The notes beneath the pieces are model-generated. The model was not told the origin of the DNA, did no database searches, and saw nothing but the letters and a program-made list of their open reading frames with translations. The position numbers were made by a program, and so were the translations under genes. 64,000 bases of DNA from an uncultured Lachnospiraceae bacterium (lineage in GTDB: Bacteria > Bacillota > Clostridia > Lachnospirales > Lachnospiraceae), in assembly GCA_947627245.1 (NCBI GenBank), contig CANQVH010000008.1, forward strand, positions 1-64,000, given 5' to 3'. Shown one piece after another: positions 51,231-60,041 of the stretch (positions are counted from its first letter, which is position 1; every line of letters starts with the position of its first letter).

Positions 51231-52529
51231 ATGGAAAGAAAAAAAGAGAGAGAACAAACTACTTTTGCATTGAAAGGCGATCTCTGTTTTAGCGAGGACA
51301 AGGATCGCCTGCAGATCTGGGAAGATGCCTATGTGGTCTGTGAGGACGGGATTTGCCGGGGTGTGTTTTCCGAGCTGCCCAAGAGGTATCAGAATATTCC
51401 CTGCCATGAGTATCCGGGTCGGATCATCATTCCGGGATTGGTCGATCTGCACACGCACGCGTCGCAGTACGCATTTTGCGGGCTCGGCATGGATTTGGAG
51501 CTGCTTGACTGGCTGAATACACATACTTTTCCGGAAGAGGCAAAGTACGCGGATCTTGATTATGCAAAAGACGCGTATCGGATTTTTGTGGATGACTTGA
51601 AGAAGGGTGCGACGACACGAGCTGTTATTTTCGGAACCGTTCATGTGGAAGCAACGCTTCTGCTGATGGAGCTCATGGAAGAGAGCGGGATATGTGCTTA
51701 TGTCGGAAAGGTCAATATGGATCGTAACTGCCCGCGCGATCTGTGCGAGGAGAGCGCAGCGCGGTCGGTGGAGGATACGAGACGCTGGCTGAACTTGTGC
51801 GCAGAGAGGGATTTCAGGAATGTACGGCCGATCCTGACGCCGCGCTTTATCCCGAGCTGTTCCGATGGACTGATGGAGGGACTTGCGAAGCTTCAGCAGG
51901 AATATGGGCTTCCGCTGCAGTCCCATTTGTCGGAGAACACAGGGGAAATTCAACTGGTCAGGGAGCTTTGCCCGAACGCGCGGTTTTATGGCGAGGCGTA
52001 TGAGCAGAGTGGGTTGTTCGGAGAAAATGCTCCCACGATTATGGCGCACTGTGTGTTCTCATCAGACGCGGAGATTGAATTGATGAAGCAACGCGGAGTT
52101 TTTGTCGCACACTGTCCGCAATCCAATGCAGCGCTTGCATCCGGGATTGCCCCGGTTCGCCGATACATGGATCTGGGTCTGCATGTCGGGCTTGGGACGG
52201 ACGTGGCGGCAGGGTTCAGCTTGTCCATGTTCCGGGCGATTGCGGACGCTATTCTCTGTTCGAAGCTCAGATGGAGCGTGGAGGATCGGCTGCTTGCTCC
52301 GCTTAGGCTCGAGGAAGCGTTTTATCTGGCGACCAAGGGCGGCGGGACATTTTTTGGAAAGATCGGGAGCTTTGAGAATGGATACGAGTTCGATGCAGTT
52401 GTGCTGGACGACTGCAGTCTGAGCTGCCCGCGGAGCCTGACTGTGAGGGAACGTCTGGAGCGTCTCATCTATCGGGCGGATGATCGGAACATAGAGGCAA
52501 AATATGTCGGCGGGCGTAAGATTGCGTGA
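51231..52529 (+). CDS. guaD: guanine deaminase
   Basis: A 432-residue amidohydrolase of the GuaD/AtzA group converting guanine to xanthine. It has the zinc motif GLVDLHTHASQYAF (HxH), then HLSENTGEI, AHCVFSSDAEIE and VAHCPQSNAALASG, and finally GLGTDVAAG with the catalytic Asp. Length and motif order match guanine deaminases; other aminohydrolases (for example chlorohydrolase-like) are less likely given the SHLSENTGE and CPQSN blocks. It is cytoplasmic and acts in purine salvage. No purine riboswitch is present upstream because the gap to the PAP2 gene is only 19 bases. Confidence 0.9.
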   Translation: MERKKEREQTTFALKGDLCFSEDKDRLQIWEDAYVVCEDGICRGVFSELPKRYQNIPCHEYPGRIIIPGLVDLHTHASQYAFCGLGMDLELLDWLNTHTFPEEAKYADLDYAKDAYRIFVDDLKKGATTRAVIFGTVHVEATLLLMELMEESGICAYVGKVNMDRNCPRDLCEESAARSVEDTRRWLNLCAERDFRNVRPILTPRFIPSCSDGLMEGLAKLQQEYGLPLQSHLSENTGEIQLVRELCPNARFYGEAYEQSGLFGENAPTIMAHCVFSSDAEIELMKQRGVFVAHCPQSNAALASGIAPVRRYMDLGLHVGLGTDVAAGFSLSMFRAIADAILCSKLRWSVEDRLLAPLRLEEAFYLATKGGGTFFGKIGSFENGYEFDAVVLDDCSLSCPRSLTVRERLERLIYRADDRNIEAKYVGGRKIA

Positions 52530-52565
52530 ACAGCCTGCGGCTTGCAGAGTTCCCGCTTTTGTGTG

Positions 52566-52594
52566 TTGTCTTTTTATTTTCTCTGTGTTATGAT
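52566..52594 (+). promoter_or_regulatory. promoter of glnS
   Basis: TTGTCT, a 17-base spacer and TATGAT, about 98 bases before the ATG. Confidence 0.72.
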
Positions 52595-52691
52595 GGGATA
52601 TCAATGAGAAAAATGAATGAAAATATAAGAGTGTATATGCCGTGAGGATAAATGATTTTACGCTGAAAAGCCGCGGCGCAGGAGGAGAAGA

Positions 52692-54398
52692 ATGGAACTG
52701 GAAAGAGGAGCTGAAAGGGAAGCAGAAAAGGAAACAGTATCAAAGAACTTTATCGAGCAGATCATCGAGAAGGATCTGGCGGAGGGACATTGCAAGACGG
52801 TGTGCACGCGTTTTCCGCCGGAGCCGAACGGCTATCTGCATATCGGACACGCGAAGTCGATCCTTTTGAACTACGGTCTGGCGAAGGAGTACGGCGGGAA
52901 ATTTAATCTGCGCTTCGACGATACGAACCCGACAAAGGAGAAGACCGAGTTTGTGGAGTCGATCAAGGCGGACGTCGCGTGGCTCGGAGCGGATTGGGAG
53001 GACAGGCTGTTCTTTGCGTCCGACTATTTTGAGCAGATGTATGAGGCGGCGGTAAAGCTGATTAAAAAGGGAAAGGCTTTCGTCTGCGATCTTTCCGCGG
53101 ATGAGATCCGGGAGTACCGCGGCACACTGACCGAGCCGGGCAGGGAGAGCCCGTATCGGAATCGCAGCGTGGAGGAGAATCTGGAGCTTTTTGAGAATAT
53201 GAAGAACGGCGTCTATGAGGATGGCAGCAAGGTGCTGCGCGCGAAGATTGACATGGCGTCGCCAAACATCAACATGCGCGATCCGGTCATCTACCGCGTG
53301 GCGCACATGAGCCATCACAACACCGGAGATAAGTGGTGCATCTACCCGATGTACGATTTTGCGCATCCGATCGAGGATGCGATCGAGGGCGTGACCCATT
53401 CCATCTGTACGCTGGAGTTTGAGGATCATCGGCCATTGTATGACTGGGTGGTGCGCGAGGTGGAGTACGAGCAGCCGCCGAAGCAGATCGAATTCGCGAA
53501 GCTGTATCTGACGAACGTCGTGACGGGCAAGCGCTATATCAAGAAGCTGGTGGAGGACGGTATCGTGGACGGCTGGGACGATCCGCGTCTTGTCTCGATC
53601 GCCGCTCTGCGCCGCCGCGGTTTTACGCCGGAGTCGATTCAGAAATTCGTGGAGCTCTGCGGCATCAGCAAGAGCAACAGCTCTGTCGATTACGCGATGC
53701 TCGAGTACTGTATCCGCGAGGATTTGAAGCTGAAGCGTCCGCGCATGATGGCGGTGCTCGATCCGGTGAAGCTGATCATCGATAATTATCCGGAGGATCA
53801 GATCGAGTACCTTGACGTTGAGATGAATCTGGAGAACCCGGAGCTCGGCATGCGCAAGGTGCCCTTCGGACGGGAGCTTTATATAGAACGAGATGACTTC
53901 ATGGAGGAGCCTCCGAAGAAATATTTCCGCCTGTTCCCGGGCAACGAGGTGCGTCTGATGGGCGCATACTTCGTCAAGTGCGTCGGCTTTGAGAAGGATG
54001 CGGAGGGAAATGTGACGGAGATTCACTGCACCTACGACCCGGAGACAAAGTGCGGCAGCGGCTTTACCGGGCGCAAGGTCAAGGGTACGATCCATTGGGT
54101 GGCGGCGAAGACCGCGGCGCGCGCGGAGGTGCGTCTGTACGAGAACATCATCGACGAGGAGAAGGGCGTCTACAACGAGGACGGCTCCCTGAATCTGAAT
54201 CCGAACTCGCTGACGGTGCGCAAGGACTGCCTGCTTGAGCCGGCGCTCGCGGATGCGAAGGCATACGACAGCTTCCAGTTCGTGCGGCAGGGCTTCTTCT
54301 GTGTGGACGCGAAGGATTCCTGCCCGGATGCGCTCGTGTTCAACCGCATCGTGTCGCTGAAGAGTTCGTTTAAGCTGCCGCAGAACGGAAATTCATAA
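52692..54398 (+). CDS. glnS: glutaminyl-tRNA synthetase
   Basis: GlnRS charges tRNA-Gln directly. This 568-residue protein has the HIGH-type motif [14 protein letters not shown] (about residues 38-51), FDDTNPTKE (about 74-82), the tRNA-binding catalytic blocks VDGWDDPRL and [10 protein letters not shown], and a C-terminal beta-barrel anticodon-binding part ([17 protein letters not shown]). The usual KMSKS element (MSKRK in E. coli) is [11 protein letters not shown] here, so the motif is altered although its Lys and Arg remain. A short acidic N-terminal extension (about 20 residues) precedes the core. GGAGGAG precedes the ATG. Most Firmicutes use GatCAB instead, so GlnRS was probably acquired by an ancestor. 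Confidence 0.95.
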   Translation: MELERGAEREAEKETVSKNFIEQIIEKDLAEGHCKTVCTRFPPEPNGYLHIGHAKSILLNYGLAKEYGGKFNLRFDDTNPTKEKTEFVESIKADVAWLGADWEDRLFFASDYFEQMYEAAVKLIKKGKAFVCDLSADEIREYRGTLTEPGRESPYRNRSVEENLELFENMKNGVYEDGSKVLRAKIDMASPNINMRDPVIYRVAHMSHHNTGDKWCIYPMYDFAHPIEDAIEGVTHSICTLEFEDHRPLYDWVVREVEYEQPPKQIEFAKLYLTNVVTGKRYIKKLVEDGIVDGWDDPRLVSIAALRRRGFTPESIQKFVELCGISKSNSSVDYAMLEYCIREDLKLKRPRMMAVLDPVKLIIDNYPEDQIEYLDVEMNLENPELGMRKVPFGRELYIERDDFMEEPPKKYFRLFPGNEVRLMGAYFVKCVGFEKDAEGNVTEIHCTYDPETKCGSGFTGRKVKGTIHWVAAKTAARAEVRLYENIIDEEKGVYNEDGSLNLNPNSLTVRKDCLLEPALADAKAYDSFQFVRQGFFCVDAKDSCPDALVFNRIVSLKSSFKLPQNGNS

Positions 54399-54411
54399 GA
54401 GCCGGACACTG

Positions 54412-54477
54412 CAGCGGGCAAGGACATCTCAGGGTGGACGCCCCTATAGGTCCTTCCCTGAGACACCTTGCCCGCTG
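54412..54477. repeat. long hairpin with conserved loop, copy 2
   Basis: CAGCGGGCAAGG (54412-54423) and CCTTGCCCGCTG (54466-54477) form the basal stem. A small asymmetric bulge and an apical TCTCAGGG/CCCTGAGA follow, enclosing a 21-nt loop at 54435-54455 (containing CGCCCCTATAGGT). The loop is the exact reverse complement of the loop at 7672-7692, while stem sequences differ. It starts 13 bases after the glnS stop and lacks a following T tract. Confidence 0.85.
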
Positions 54478-54539
54478 CTGCTGTGCGGTGTGAAGATGAT
54501 CTTTAGAATTTGCCGCTGTGTCGGAAGGGGTAATTGCGA

Positions 54540-55331
54540 ATGCAGTTTTACCAGTGCATCACGGATTTTATATTTGTGGAGGATGAGCCGCAGCGTTCCG
54601 ACATCATCTTTGTGCCGGGAGGGAGTTATCCGGACGCGGCCGAGCGTGCCGCCGGGCTGTATCATGCGGGATACGCGCCGTATATCATGCCGTCGGGCAA
54701 GTATAGTATCCTGAGAGGGCGGTTCGTGCCGCCGGAGGATGCGATCCCTGTAGAGGATGGGATTCCTGCGGAGAATGCGATCCCTGCGGAGAATGCGATC
54801 CCTGCAGGGGATGAGATCCCTGCGGGGGATGAGATTCCTGAAAACGATGATCTGCCTGGACGGTCCGGAGCGCCGAAAACGGTGGGAGATGGATGTCGGA
54901 CGGCTGTAGAGCCCGGAGAGAAAGAATCAGTCCGGGAGACACAGTCCGGAAGCTATGAGAGTGAGTGTGGCTACCTCTGCGGCGTCCTGCGTCGGCATGG
55001 CGTCCCGGAAAGTGCGATCCTGCGGGAAGACCGTGCGACCTTTACCTATGAGAATGCGATTTTTTCCCGAAAGAGGACGGAGGAGCTTGGCCTGAAAGTC
55101 AGGCGGGCGATCCTGTGCTGTCAGGCGTTTCACGCGCGGCGCAGCCTGATGTATTATCAGGAGCAGTTTCCGGATACGGAATTTCGGGTCTGCCCGGTCG
55201 TTACAAGGGGGATCAGCCGGGAGAGCTGGTATCGGACGAGGCAGGGGATCGATCAGGTGCTCGGCGAGCTGGAGCGCTGCGGCGGACAGTTTCATGAGAT
55301 CATGTACGGGAAGCTTTCAACCGGGAGATAG
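54540..55331 (+). CDS. YdcF/ElyC-family protein with in-frame repeat insert
   Basis: A 263-residue cytoplasmic DUF218 protein. It has DIIFVPGGSYPDAAERAAG (about 22-40) and AGYAPYIMPSGKYS, and its C-terminal half has SAILREDRATFTYENAIFSR and LCCQAFHARRSLMYYQEQFP, both typical of the YdcF fold. Between them is a hydrophilic insert of about 70 residues (about 60-130), half of it an imperfect six-residue repeat (IPAENA-like). ATG 54540 is preferred over a TTG two codons earlier; AAGGGG lies upstream. YdcF/SanA/ElyC proteins are linked to envelope lipid or polysaccharide metabolism, but this member's role is unknown. Confidence 0.8.
   Translation: MQFYQCITDFIFVEDEPQRSDIIFVPGGSYPDAAERAAGLYHAGYAPYIMPSGKYSILRGRFVPPEDAIPVEDGIPAENAIPAENAIPAGDEIPAGDEIPENDDLPGRSGAPKTVGDGCRTAVEPGEKESVRETQSGSYESECGYLCGVLRRHGVPESAILREDRATFTYENAIFSRKRTEELGLKVRRAILCCQAFHARRSLMYYQEQFPDTEFRVCPVVTRGISRESWYRTRQGIDQVLGELERCGGQFHEIMYGKLSTGR
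54738..54845 (+). repeat. six-unit 18-bp in-frame tandem repeat
   Basis: Six tandem 18-base units resembling GATGCGATCCCTGCGGAG run through the YdcF gene, encoding D/N-x-I-P-x-x six-residue units. The units differ by several bases, and the period is a multiple of three, so copy-number change would keep the frame. The unit is coding throughout, with no intervening spacers. Confidence 0.88.
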
Positions 55332-55382
55332 ACGCGGGAAAGGGAAGCGACCGGCTGTGAACAGGGAGGAGAACGAGACAGA

Positions 55383-56201
55383 ATGATCAGACTGGTGGTG
55401 TCGGACATCGACGGGACGCTGGTTCCGGAAGGGCTGGACCGGGTCGATCCGGAGCTCTTTGAGATCATACGGGAACTGAAAAAGAAAGATATCGTCTTTG
55501 TGGCCTCGAGCGGACGGCAGTACGCGAGTATGCGGCATGTGTTCGAGCCGGTTGCAGATGATATCCTTTTTATTGCGGAGAATGGTTCGATCGTGATGAA
55601 TCGTGAGCAGACGATGTCGCTCAGGCTGATCGATCAGGCGATTGCGGAGGAGCTGGTGCGGTATCTGCGCACATGGGAGGGCGGACATGTGATGCTGTCT
55701 ACTCCGGAATCGATCTGGATCGAATCGAGGGATGAGGTCTTTGTCTCCCTGCTGAGAGATAGCTATCGTATGCAGTTTCGGATCGTCGACGATCTGCTCC
55801 CGCTGTGCAGCCGGACCAACAAGATCACGCTGTACCATACCGGAGGGAAGATCGACGCGGTGTGCGAAAAGGTCTGCGAGCAGTTCGGAGACCGCCTGAA
55901 TGTCATGGTGGCCGGGAATATCTGGGTTGACTGTATGAGCCCGGAATCGGATAAGGGCAATGCGCTGGCGTTGATTCAGGAGACCATGCGGATCTCCGCG
56001 GATGAGACGATGGCGTTCGGAGACAACTGCAATGATATCGGGATGATCGAGCGCGCCGGTGAGAGCTATGCGGTGCGAAACGCGCACCCGGAGCTCAAAA
56101 AGGCCGCGAGATACGAGGCGCCGTCCTATGCGGAGAACGGCGTCCTGAAGGTGATTCGGGAGAGACTGCTGGGACCGTCCGCCAAAAAATCTGTTTCCTG
56201 A
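55383..56201 (+). CDS. Cof-type HAD-superfamily phosphatase
   Basis: A 272-residue HAD hydrolase of the Cof (IIB) subgroup: SDIDGTLVPEG at residues 6-16 with nucleophile and acid Asp, SSGRQYASMRHVF near 42-54, a cap region in the middle, and FGDNCNDIGMIERAG near 215-229. The cap size and motif order are those of sugar-phosphate and nucleotide phosphatases. GGGAGGAG precedes the ATG. It is probably a cytoplasmic sugar-phosphate phosphatase; substrate unknown. Confidence 0.93.
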   Translation: MIRLVVSDIDGTLVPEGLDRVDPELFEIIRELKKKDIVFVASSGRQYASMRHVFEPVADDILFIAENGSIVMNREQTMSLRLIDQAIAEELVRYLRTWEGGHVMLSTPESIWIESRDEVFVSLLRDSYRMQFRIVDDLLPLCSRTNKITLYHTGGKIDAVCEKVCEQFGDRLNVMVAGNIWVDCMSPESDKGNALALIQETMRISADETMAFGDNCNDIGMIERAGESYAVRNAHPELKKAARYEAPSYAENGVLKVIRERLLGPSAKKSVS

Positions 56202-56398
56202 TCTTTTATTTACGAAGCATTGTCTGTCGACTGTTTTTATCTGCGTATTTTTTCCGCGCAACGGGGCATACTGGGAACAGCGGACGAAACGTGCGGCCGG
56301 GAGCCGGACGGAACGCGGCAGGGTATGACAGCGTGTGGGAAATATGCTCTTGGCCGGCGTGGGCAGTCCGACTTGAATGGAAAAAGGAAGACAGGCTC

Positions 56399-56869
56399 AT
56401 GGCAGATGCGGCAAAACAGGAAAAACAGCAGGAATATCAGGATTATGTCAAGCATGTGACGCCGACGCACAATCTGTTTTTGGATATGTGTAAGGCATTC
56501 GTGACCGGCGGCGCGTTCTGCGTGGCCGGACAATTTATCCTCAACTGGTGCGGTAGGGCAGGACTTGATAAAGAGGCGGCGGGCAGTTGGTGCTCCCTGC
56601 TTCTCGTGCTCGCAAGCGTTGTGCTGACCGGGCTGAATCTGTATCAGAAGTTGGCAAAGTTCGGCGGGGCCGGAACGCTTGTGCCGATCACGGGATTCGC
56701 AAACTCGGTGGCGGCCCCCGCGATCGAATTCAAGAAAGAGGGTCAAGTCTTCGGCATCGGCTGCAAGATTTTCACGATCGCCGGTCCGGTCATACTCTAC
56801 GGCGCGTTCACGAGCTGGGTGCTCGGGCTGGGATATTGGATCCTGAAGCTGTGCGGAGTGCTGAAGTGA
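56399..56869 (+). CDS. spoVAC: stage V sporulation protein AC
   Basis: A 156-residue membrane protein recognised as SpoVAC: HVTPTHNLFLDMCKAFVTGG (about 19-38), several membrane helices, and the conserved PITGFANSVAAPAIEFKKEG (about 98-117), ending in two hydrophobic segments. SpoVAC is part of the spore inner-membrane channel that moves dipicolinic acid. It normally sits with spoVAD and spoVAE; here neither is nearby, so it is an orphan copy or a solitary homologue. ATG 56399 has AAGGAAG upstream; a longer in-frame start at 56291 is unconvincing. CATACT at 56267 resembles sporulation -10 elements, but the -35 match is poor. Confidence 0.88.
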   Translation: MADAAKQEKQQEYQDYVKHVTPTHNLFLDMCKAFVTGGAFCVAGQFILNWCGRAGLDKEAAGSWCSLLLVLASVVLTGLNLYQKLAKFGGAGTLVPITGFANSVAAPAIEFKKEGQVFGIGCKIFTIAGPVILYGAFTSWVLGLGYWILKLCGVLK

Positions 56870-56876
56870 AATATAG

Positions 56877-58028
56877 CTACATGGATTCATCTTCGGCGCT
56901 GCGCGCCGTCTGCACCGGGATGCCGTTTACCTCGACAGAGTCATCGGCGGGGATCACGAAGCATGTTCGACCGTCGATGACGCGCGTTTCAATCAGATCG
57001 GCGCATTCCGGTTTGACATTGATGACGATATTCGGCGTGCGGATCTCGAATTTGCGCGTCTGCGCGACGTTTGAGACGTACAGGGCGGTCTGCGCATCCC
57101 CGCCGGACTGTTCAAAGCTCTCATCAAAGTGCTCCAGAGTTTCGTTGGAGACGCCGCTTGCGGACAGCAGGCGCTTCACGTCGTCCTTGTCGAGCGTGAG
57201 CGGTTCGGGATCGTCCTTGCGCTCCTCGAGCAGTCCGTTCAGTGTCTCGTGAATCGTTTTGACCGTCTCGTAGGTGCAGTCCTCATGCAGCGTCTCGGCG
57301 ACGAGCGTATTGAATGTATTGCGCTGGGAGGCCGCGGTGAGCGGAAGCTCACAGCCCAGCAGGAGCCGTGCAAATTCTTCATTCAATTCCTCCGGGTCGC
57401 GCGAGTAGTAGAGAATGCTGTGAATGTCTGTGTTGCGGTCGGAGAACGCCGGGAACAGAAAGCCGGTCGCCGGCGCTTCCACGAACCAGTCACGGATGCG
57501 CTCAGAGATGCTGTTTGTCTCTTCATTGTAGCAGAGCCCCGGTTTGGACAGCTTGACCGGACAGATCGCACACAGCATAAATTCGTATACATCCTCGGAG
57601 GCGTCGAACATTTCCAGATTGTCCGAGCCCCTGCGTGGGATGTCATACGCCGCGTGGATTAGGATAATATAGTAATTCTCCGGATACAGGAAGGTCTCGA
57701 TCACCTTGTCGTAGAACTCATCGAGAAGCGCGTCGTCCTGCAGACGGCTTGCGCGCAGCCGCATCAGAAATTCCTGTGTCCCGCCACCGGCTTCCTGTGT
57801 GAGCGGAAATTCCATGTCGAGCAGGTTTCGGCCGATCGTGCCGGAGAGCGTTTTTTTGAAGATATCGAAATATTTGTACATTTCTTCCTCGGGGAGCGAG
57901 AGAAACGCTTCCTTCAGCCTTGTCTTCTTGTTTTTGTCCGCGTCCACATAGCAGCCGCAGATGCGGGTGACGGGACAGCGGTCCGGGTGGAACAGACGAC
58001 GGATCTCAAGGACTTCTTTTTTGTTCAT
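56877..58028 (-). CDS. DUF4317-family protein
   Basis: A 383-residue cytoplasmic protein with the start typical of the Clostridia DUF4317 family: KKEVLEIRRLFHPDRCPVTR and CGCYVDADKNKKTR, including a Cys pair. It continues with IHAAYDIPRR and a C-terminal region NIVINVKPECADLIETRVID. No catalytic signature can be assigned and the family has no known function. GGAGAG precedes the ATG. It converges with spoVAC at its 3' end, leaving only 7 bases, so their transcripts probably overlap. Confidence 0.87.
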   Translation of the reverse strand: MNKKEVLEIRRLFHPDRCPVTRICGCYVDADKNKKTRLKEAFLSLPEEEMYKYFDIFKKTLSGTIGRNLLDMEFPLTQEAGGGTQEFLMRLRASRLQDDALLDEFYDKVIETFLYPENYYIILIHAAYDIPRRGSDNLEMFDASEDVYEFMLCAICPVKLSKPGLCYNEETNSISERIRDWFVEAPATGFLFPAFSDRNTDIHSILYYSRDPEELNEEFARLLLGCELPLTAASQRNTFNTLVAETLHEDCTYETVKTIHETLNGLLEERKDDPEPLTLDKDDVKRLLSASGVSNETLEHFDESFEQSGGDAQTALYVSNVAQTRKFEIRTPNIVINVKPECADLIETRVIDGRTCFVIPADDSVEVNGIPVQTARSAEDESM

Positions 58029-58136
58029 ATGCTTATCTCTCCATTCGTTTTTCTGTTGAGACTCAAAATCTAATTCGGAAGGGAATGCTCCCGACGGCTG
58101 ATTGTCTTTTTCAGCGAGTATGTAAATAGGTACGGA

Positions 58137-58877
58137 TCACAGCGGCAGCGCCGGAATCACGTAAGTCTTGAGCGCATACAGCAGCAGCAGGTGCGCCGGA
58201 TAAAACCAGTAGAATACATATTTCAGCTTCAGTCCGCGTTCCCCGTTGTACAGGTAGACCGGGATGAACGCGAGCGGCGCGGGCAGCTCCCACGAGATCG
58301 CGGCGGCCCCGCCGATGCACTGGTAGAGACGGCTGTGCCGCATCAGATAAAGGATCGCGATCAGGAAGACGCCCTTGTAGTTGTAATCCGTGTCGATCTT
58401 CAGCGCGATGTACATGCCGATCGCGATCGGAATCACGGCGAGGAAAAGATTGCGCGAATCGTTGTCGGTGATCCATCGGATGCCGATCAGTACGAGCAGG
58501 CCGATGAAAAGCGTAAAATAGACGTTTTGCTTGCCGGGATCGTACCAGCCCGTCTTGAGCGCAAGGTCAAACGGAATCTCGGAGATCAGGGCGAACAAAA
58601 ACAGGCGCTGCGCATATTTTCGGACGTCGTGCGTGTGCAGGAATCCCTCGACGAGCAGAAAACAGAAGATCGGAAACGCAAGCCGTCCGATGTCGCGGGA
58701 GATATTGTAGATCTGCTGCCACAGCGCCTGAAGCTCCGGGTCGGAGGCGATAGCAGGATGGCGCTGAAGCGCGGTGAGCACGGTCGCGCCGGTGTGATCG
58801 ATGAACATGGTGACGATCGCGATCAGCTTCAGGGTACTTCCTGAGATGCCACGGAATGTGGCGGAACGGTCTGACAT
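58137..58877 (-). CDS. TraX-family membrane acyltransferase-like protein
   Basis: A 246-residue polytopic protein of the TraX family (F-plasmid TraX acetylates pilin). LIAIVTMFIDHTGATVL lies near the start, LAFPIFCFLLVEGFLHTHD near 70, then FALISEIPFDLALKTG and several further helices. In Firmicutes it is a common chromosomal membrane protein not linked to conjugation, and no other transfer genes are nearby. ATG 58877 follows AAGGAG; an upstream 30-codon extension crosses the -10 element of the promoter at 58939-58967 and is rejected. The substrate is unknown. Confidence 0.88.
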   Translation of the reverse strand: MSDRSATFRGISGSTLKLIAIVTMFIDHTGATVLTALQRHPAIASDPELQALWQQIYNISRDIGRLAFPIFCFLLVEGFLHTHDVRKYAQRLFLFALISEIPFDLALKTGWYDPGKQNVYFTLFIGLLVLIGIRWITDNDSRNLFLAVIPIAIGMYIALKIDTDYNYKGVFLIAILYLMRHSRLYQCIGGAAAISWELPAPLAFIPVYLYNGERGLKLKYVFYWFYPAHLLLLYALKTYVIPALPL

Positions 58878-58938
58878 GATGCAAACTCCTTCTTTCCCAT
58901 GATTTTTCGTGCGGGACTTCGACACGGAAGTCTGAAAC

Positions 58939-58967
58939 AGGATAACTTTTTTTGGCGCATTTGTCAA
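58939..58967 (-). promoter_or_regulatory. promoter of TraX-family gene
   Basis: Minus strand: perfect TTGACA (58967-58962), a 17-base spacer and TATCCT (58944-58939), about 62 bases before the ATG. Confidence 0.78.
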
Positions 58968-59057
58968 GAAAGCAGAGAATAAACAGGGAAATCTTGTGCT
59001 TTTTTTCAGATATTTGTAAATCTTCCATTATTTAACACAAGAATAACAGGTTTTCCT

Positions 59058-59086
59058 TTGACAGAAAGAATTTCTTGGTGTATACT
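59058..59086 (+). promoter_or_regulatory. promoter of exopolysaccharide cluster
   Basis: Perfect TTGACA, a 17-base spacer and TATACT, 88 bases before the cpsB-like gene. It is close to consensus and probably drives at least the first five genes. Confidence 0.85.
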
Positions 59087-59174
59087 TATGTAAGTCTGGG
59101 ACATGGCTGAGAAATAATATGTATGCATCGTGTTAAGATATCTCATCGAGATTTAACAGATCAAGAGAGAGGAT

Positions 59175-59882
59175 ATGGGCACCAAGATTATTGACTTTCA
59201 TACGCATATTCTGCCGGGTATTGACGACGGCAGCAGGGACATTGACACGTCGTGCAGAATGCTCGAGATGGCTGCAGAACAAGGTGTGGAATTGATAGTT
59301 GCCACGCCACATTTTTATGCTTCGAGGGATCGTATCGAGCATTTCCTTGAGAAAAGAGAGCATGCCCGGAATATTTTAAGTGACAAATTGCAAAATTACC
59401 CTTTGCAGATCAGATGCGGGGCGGAGGTAGCTTTTTTCCGGGGAATCAGCGGAGCAGGGAAGCTTGACAGCCTTACGGTTGAGGGGACGGATCTTCTGTT
59501 GCTTGAGATGCCGTTCGGACCGTGGGAGGCTTCCGATATTGACGAAGTCGAGACGTTGATCGAGGATCGCGGCTATCGCATCCTGCTGGCGCATCTGGAG
59601 CGTTATCTGGATCTGCCGGGGAACAAGCGCAGGATCAGGGAGCTTCTGGAGCTTCCGGTCTATGTGCAGATCAATGCAGGGAGCCTGACAGACTGGAGGA
59701 AAAGGGGCCGTCTGGTCCGGATGTTCCGCGACGGAAGGGCTCATGTGCTTGGAAGCGATTGTCACAGTCTTCACCGCAGGCCGCCGAATCTGGCGGAAGG
59801 CAGAGCGGTGCTTGAGAAAAAGCTGGGACGTGAAGTCTTGGAACAAATCGATTCCAGCGGCTGCGCGCTGCTGGGAATATGA
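59175..59882 (+). CDS. CpsB/YwqE-type tyrosine phosphatase (PHP fold)
   Basis: A 235-residue PHP-domain phosphatase: DFHTHILPGIDDGSRD at about 6-21 with the metal-binding HxH, VATPHFYASRD near 46-56, LAHLERY near 138-144 and LGSDCHSLHRRPPN near 190-203. It removes phosphate from tyrosines of the CpsD-type kinase encoded downstream, cycling polysaccharide export. GAGAGGAT precedes the ATG. A small membrane peptide follows after 12 bases. Confidence 0.93.
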   Translation: MGTKIIDFHTHILPGIDDGSRDIDTSCRMLEMAAEQGVELIVATPHFYASRDRIEHFLEKREHARNILSDKLQNYPLQIRCGAEVAFFRGISGAGKLDSLTVEGTDLLLLEMPFGPWEASDIDEVETLIEDRGYRILLAHLERYLDLPGNKRRIRELLELPVYVQINAGSLTDWRKRGRLVRMFRDGRAHVLGSDCHSLHRRPPNLAEGRAVLEKKLGREVLEQIDSSGCALLGI

Positions 59883-59894
59883 GGAGAGATTACA

Positions 59895-60023
59895 TTGAAA
59901 AAAGAAACGGCAATTTATGTGGCATGCGGAGTACTTTTTGTCATTCTGGTGGTGTTGCTGGTCTTCGAGATGCAGAATCCTGAGGGCGGGGTCAAACTGA
60001 TCGCGCACCTGCTCGGCAACTGA
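59895..60023 (+). CDS. 42-residue membrane peptide in exopolysaccharide operon
   Basis: A short frame starting TTG with GAGGAGAG six bases upstream. It encodes a basic start, one transmembrane segment (about residues 9-26, ACGVLFVILVVLLVF) and a short polar tail ending LLGN. It fits exactly between the CpsB and LCP genes with 12- and 18-base gaps, and the strong ribosome site argues it is translated. I do not recognise it; a regulator or assembly partner of the neighbouring membrane proteins is a guess. Confidence 0.6.
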   Translation: MKKETAIYVACGVLFVILVVLLVFEMQNPEGGVKLIAHLLGN

Positions 60024-60041
60024 CGGGACGGGTGATGTAGT

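Noticed and set aside
52595-52691. Possible T-box or other riboswitch before glnS
   Set aside because: The leader is under 100 bases with no specifier-loop or T-box sequence.
54738-54845. Repeat array considered as a CRISPR
   Set aside because: Units are 18 bases with no spacers, lie in frame within a coding sequence and vary between units.
58137-58877. TraX as a sign of a conjugative element
   Set aside because: TraX-family genes are common chromosomal genes in Clostridia and no relaxase, coupling or secretion genes are nearby.
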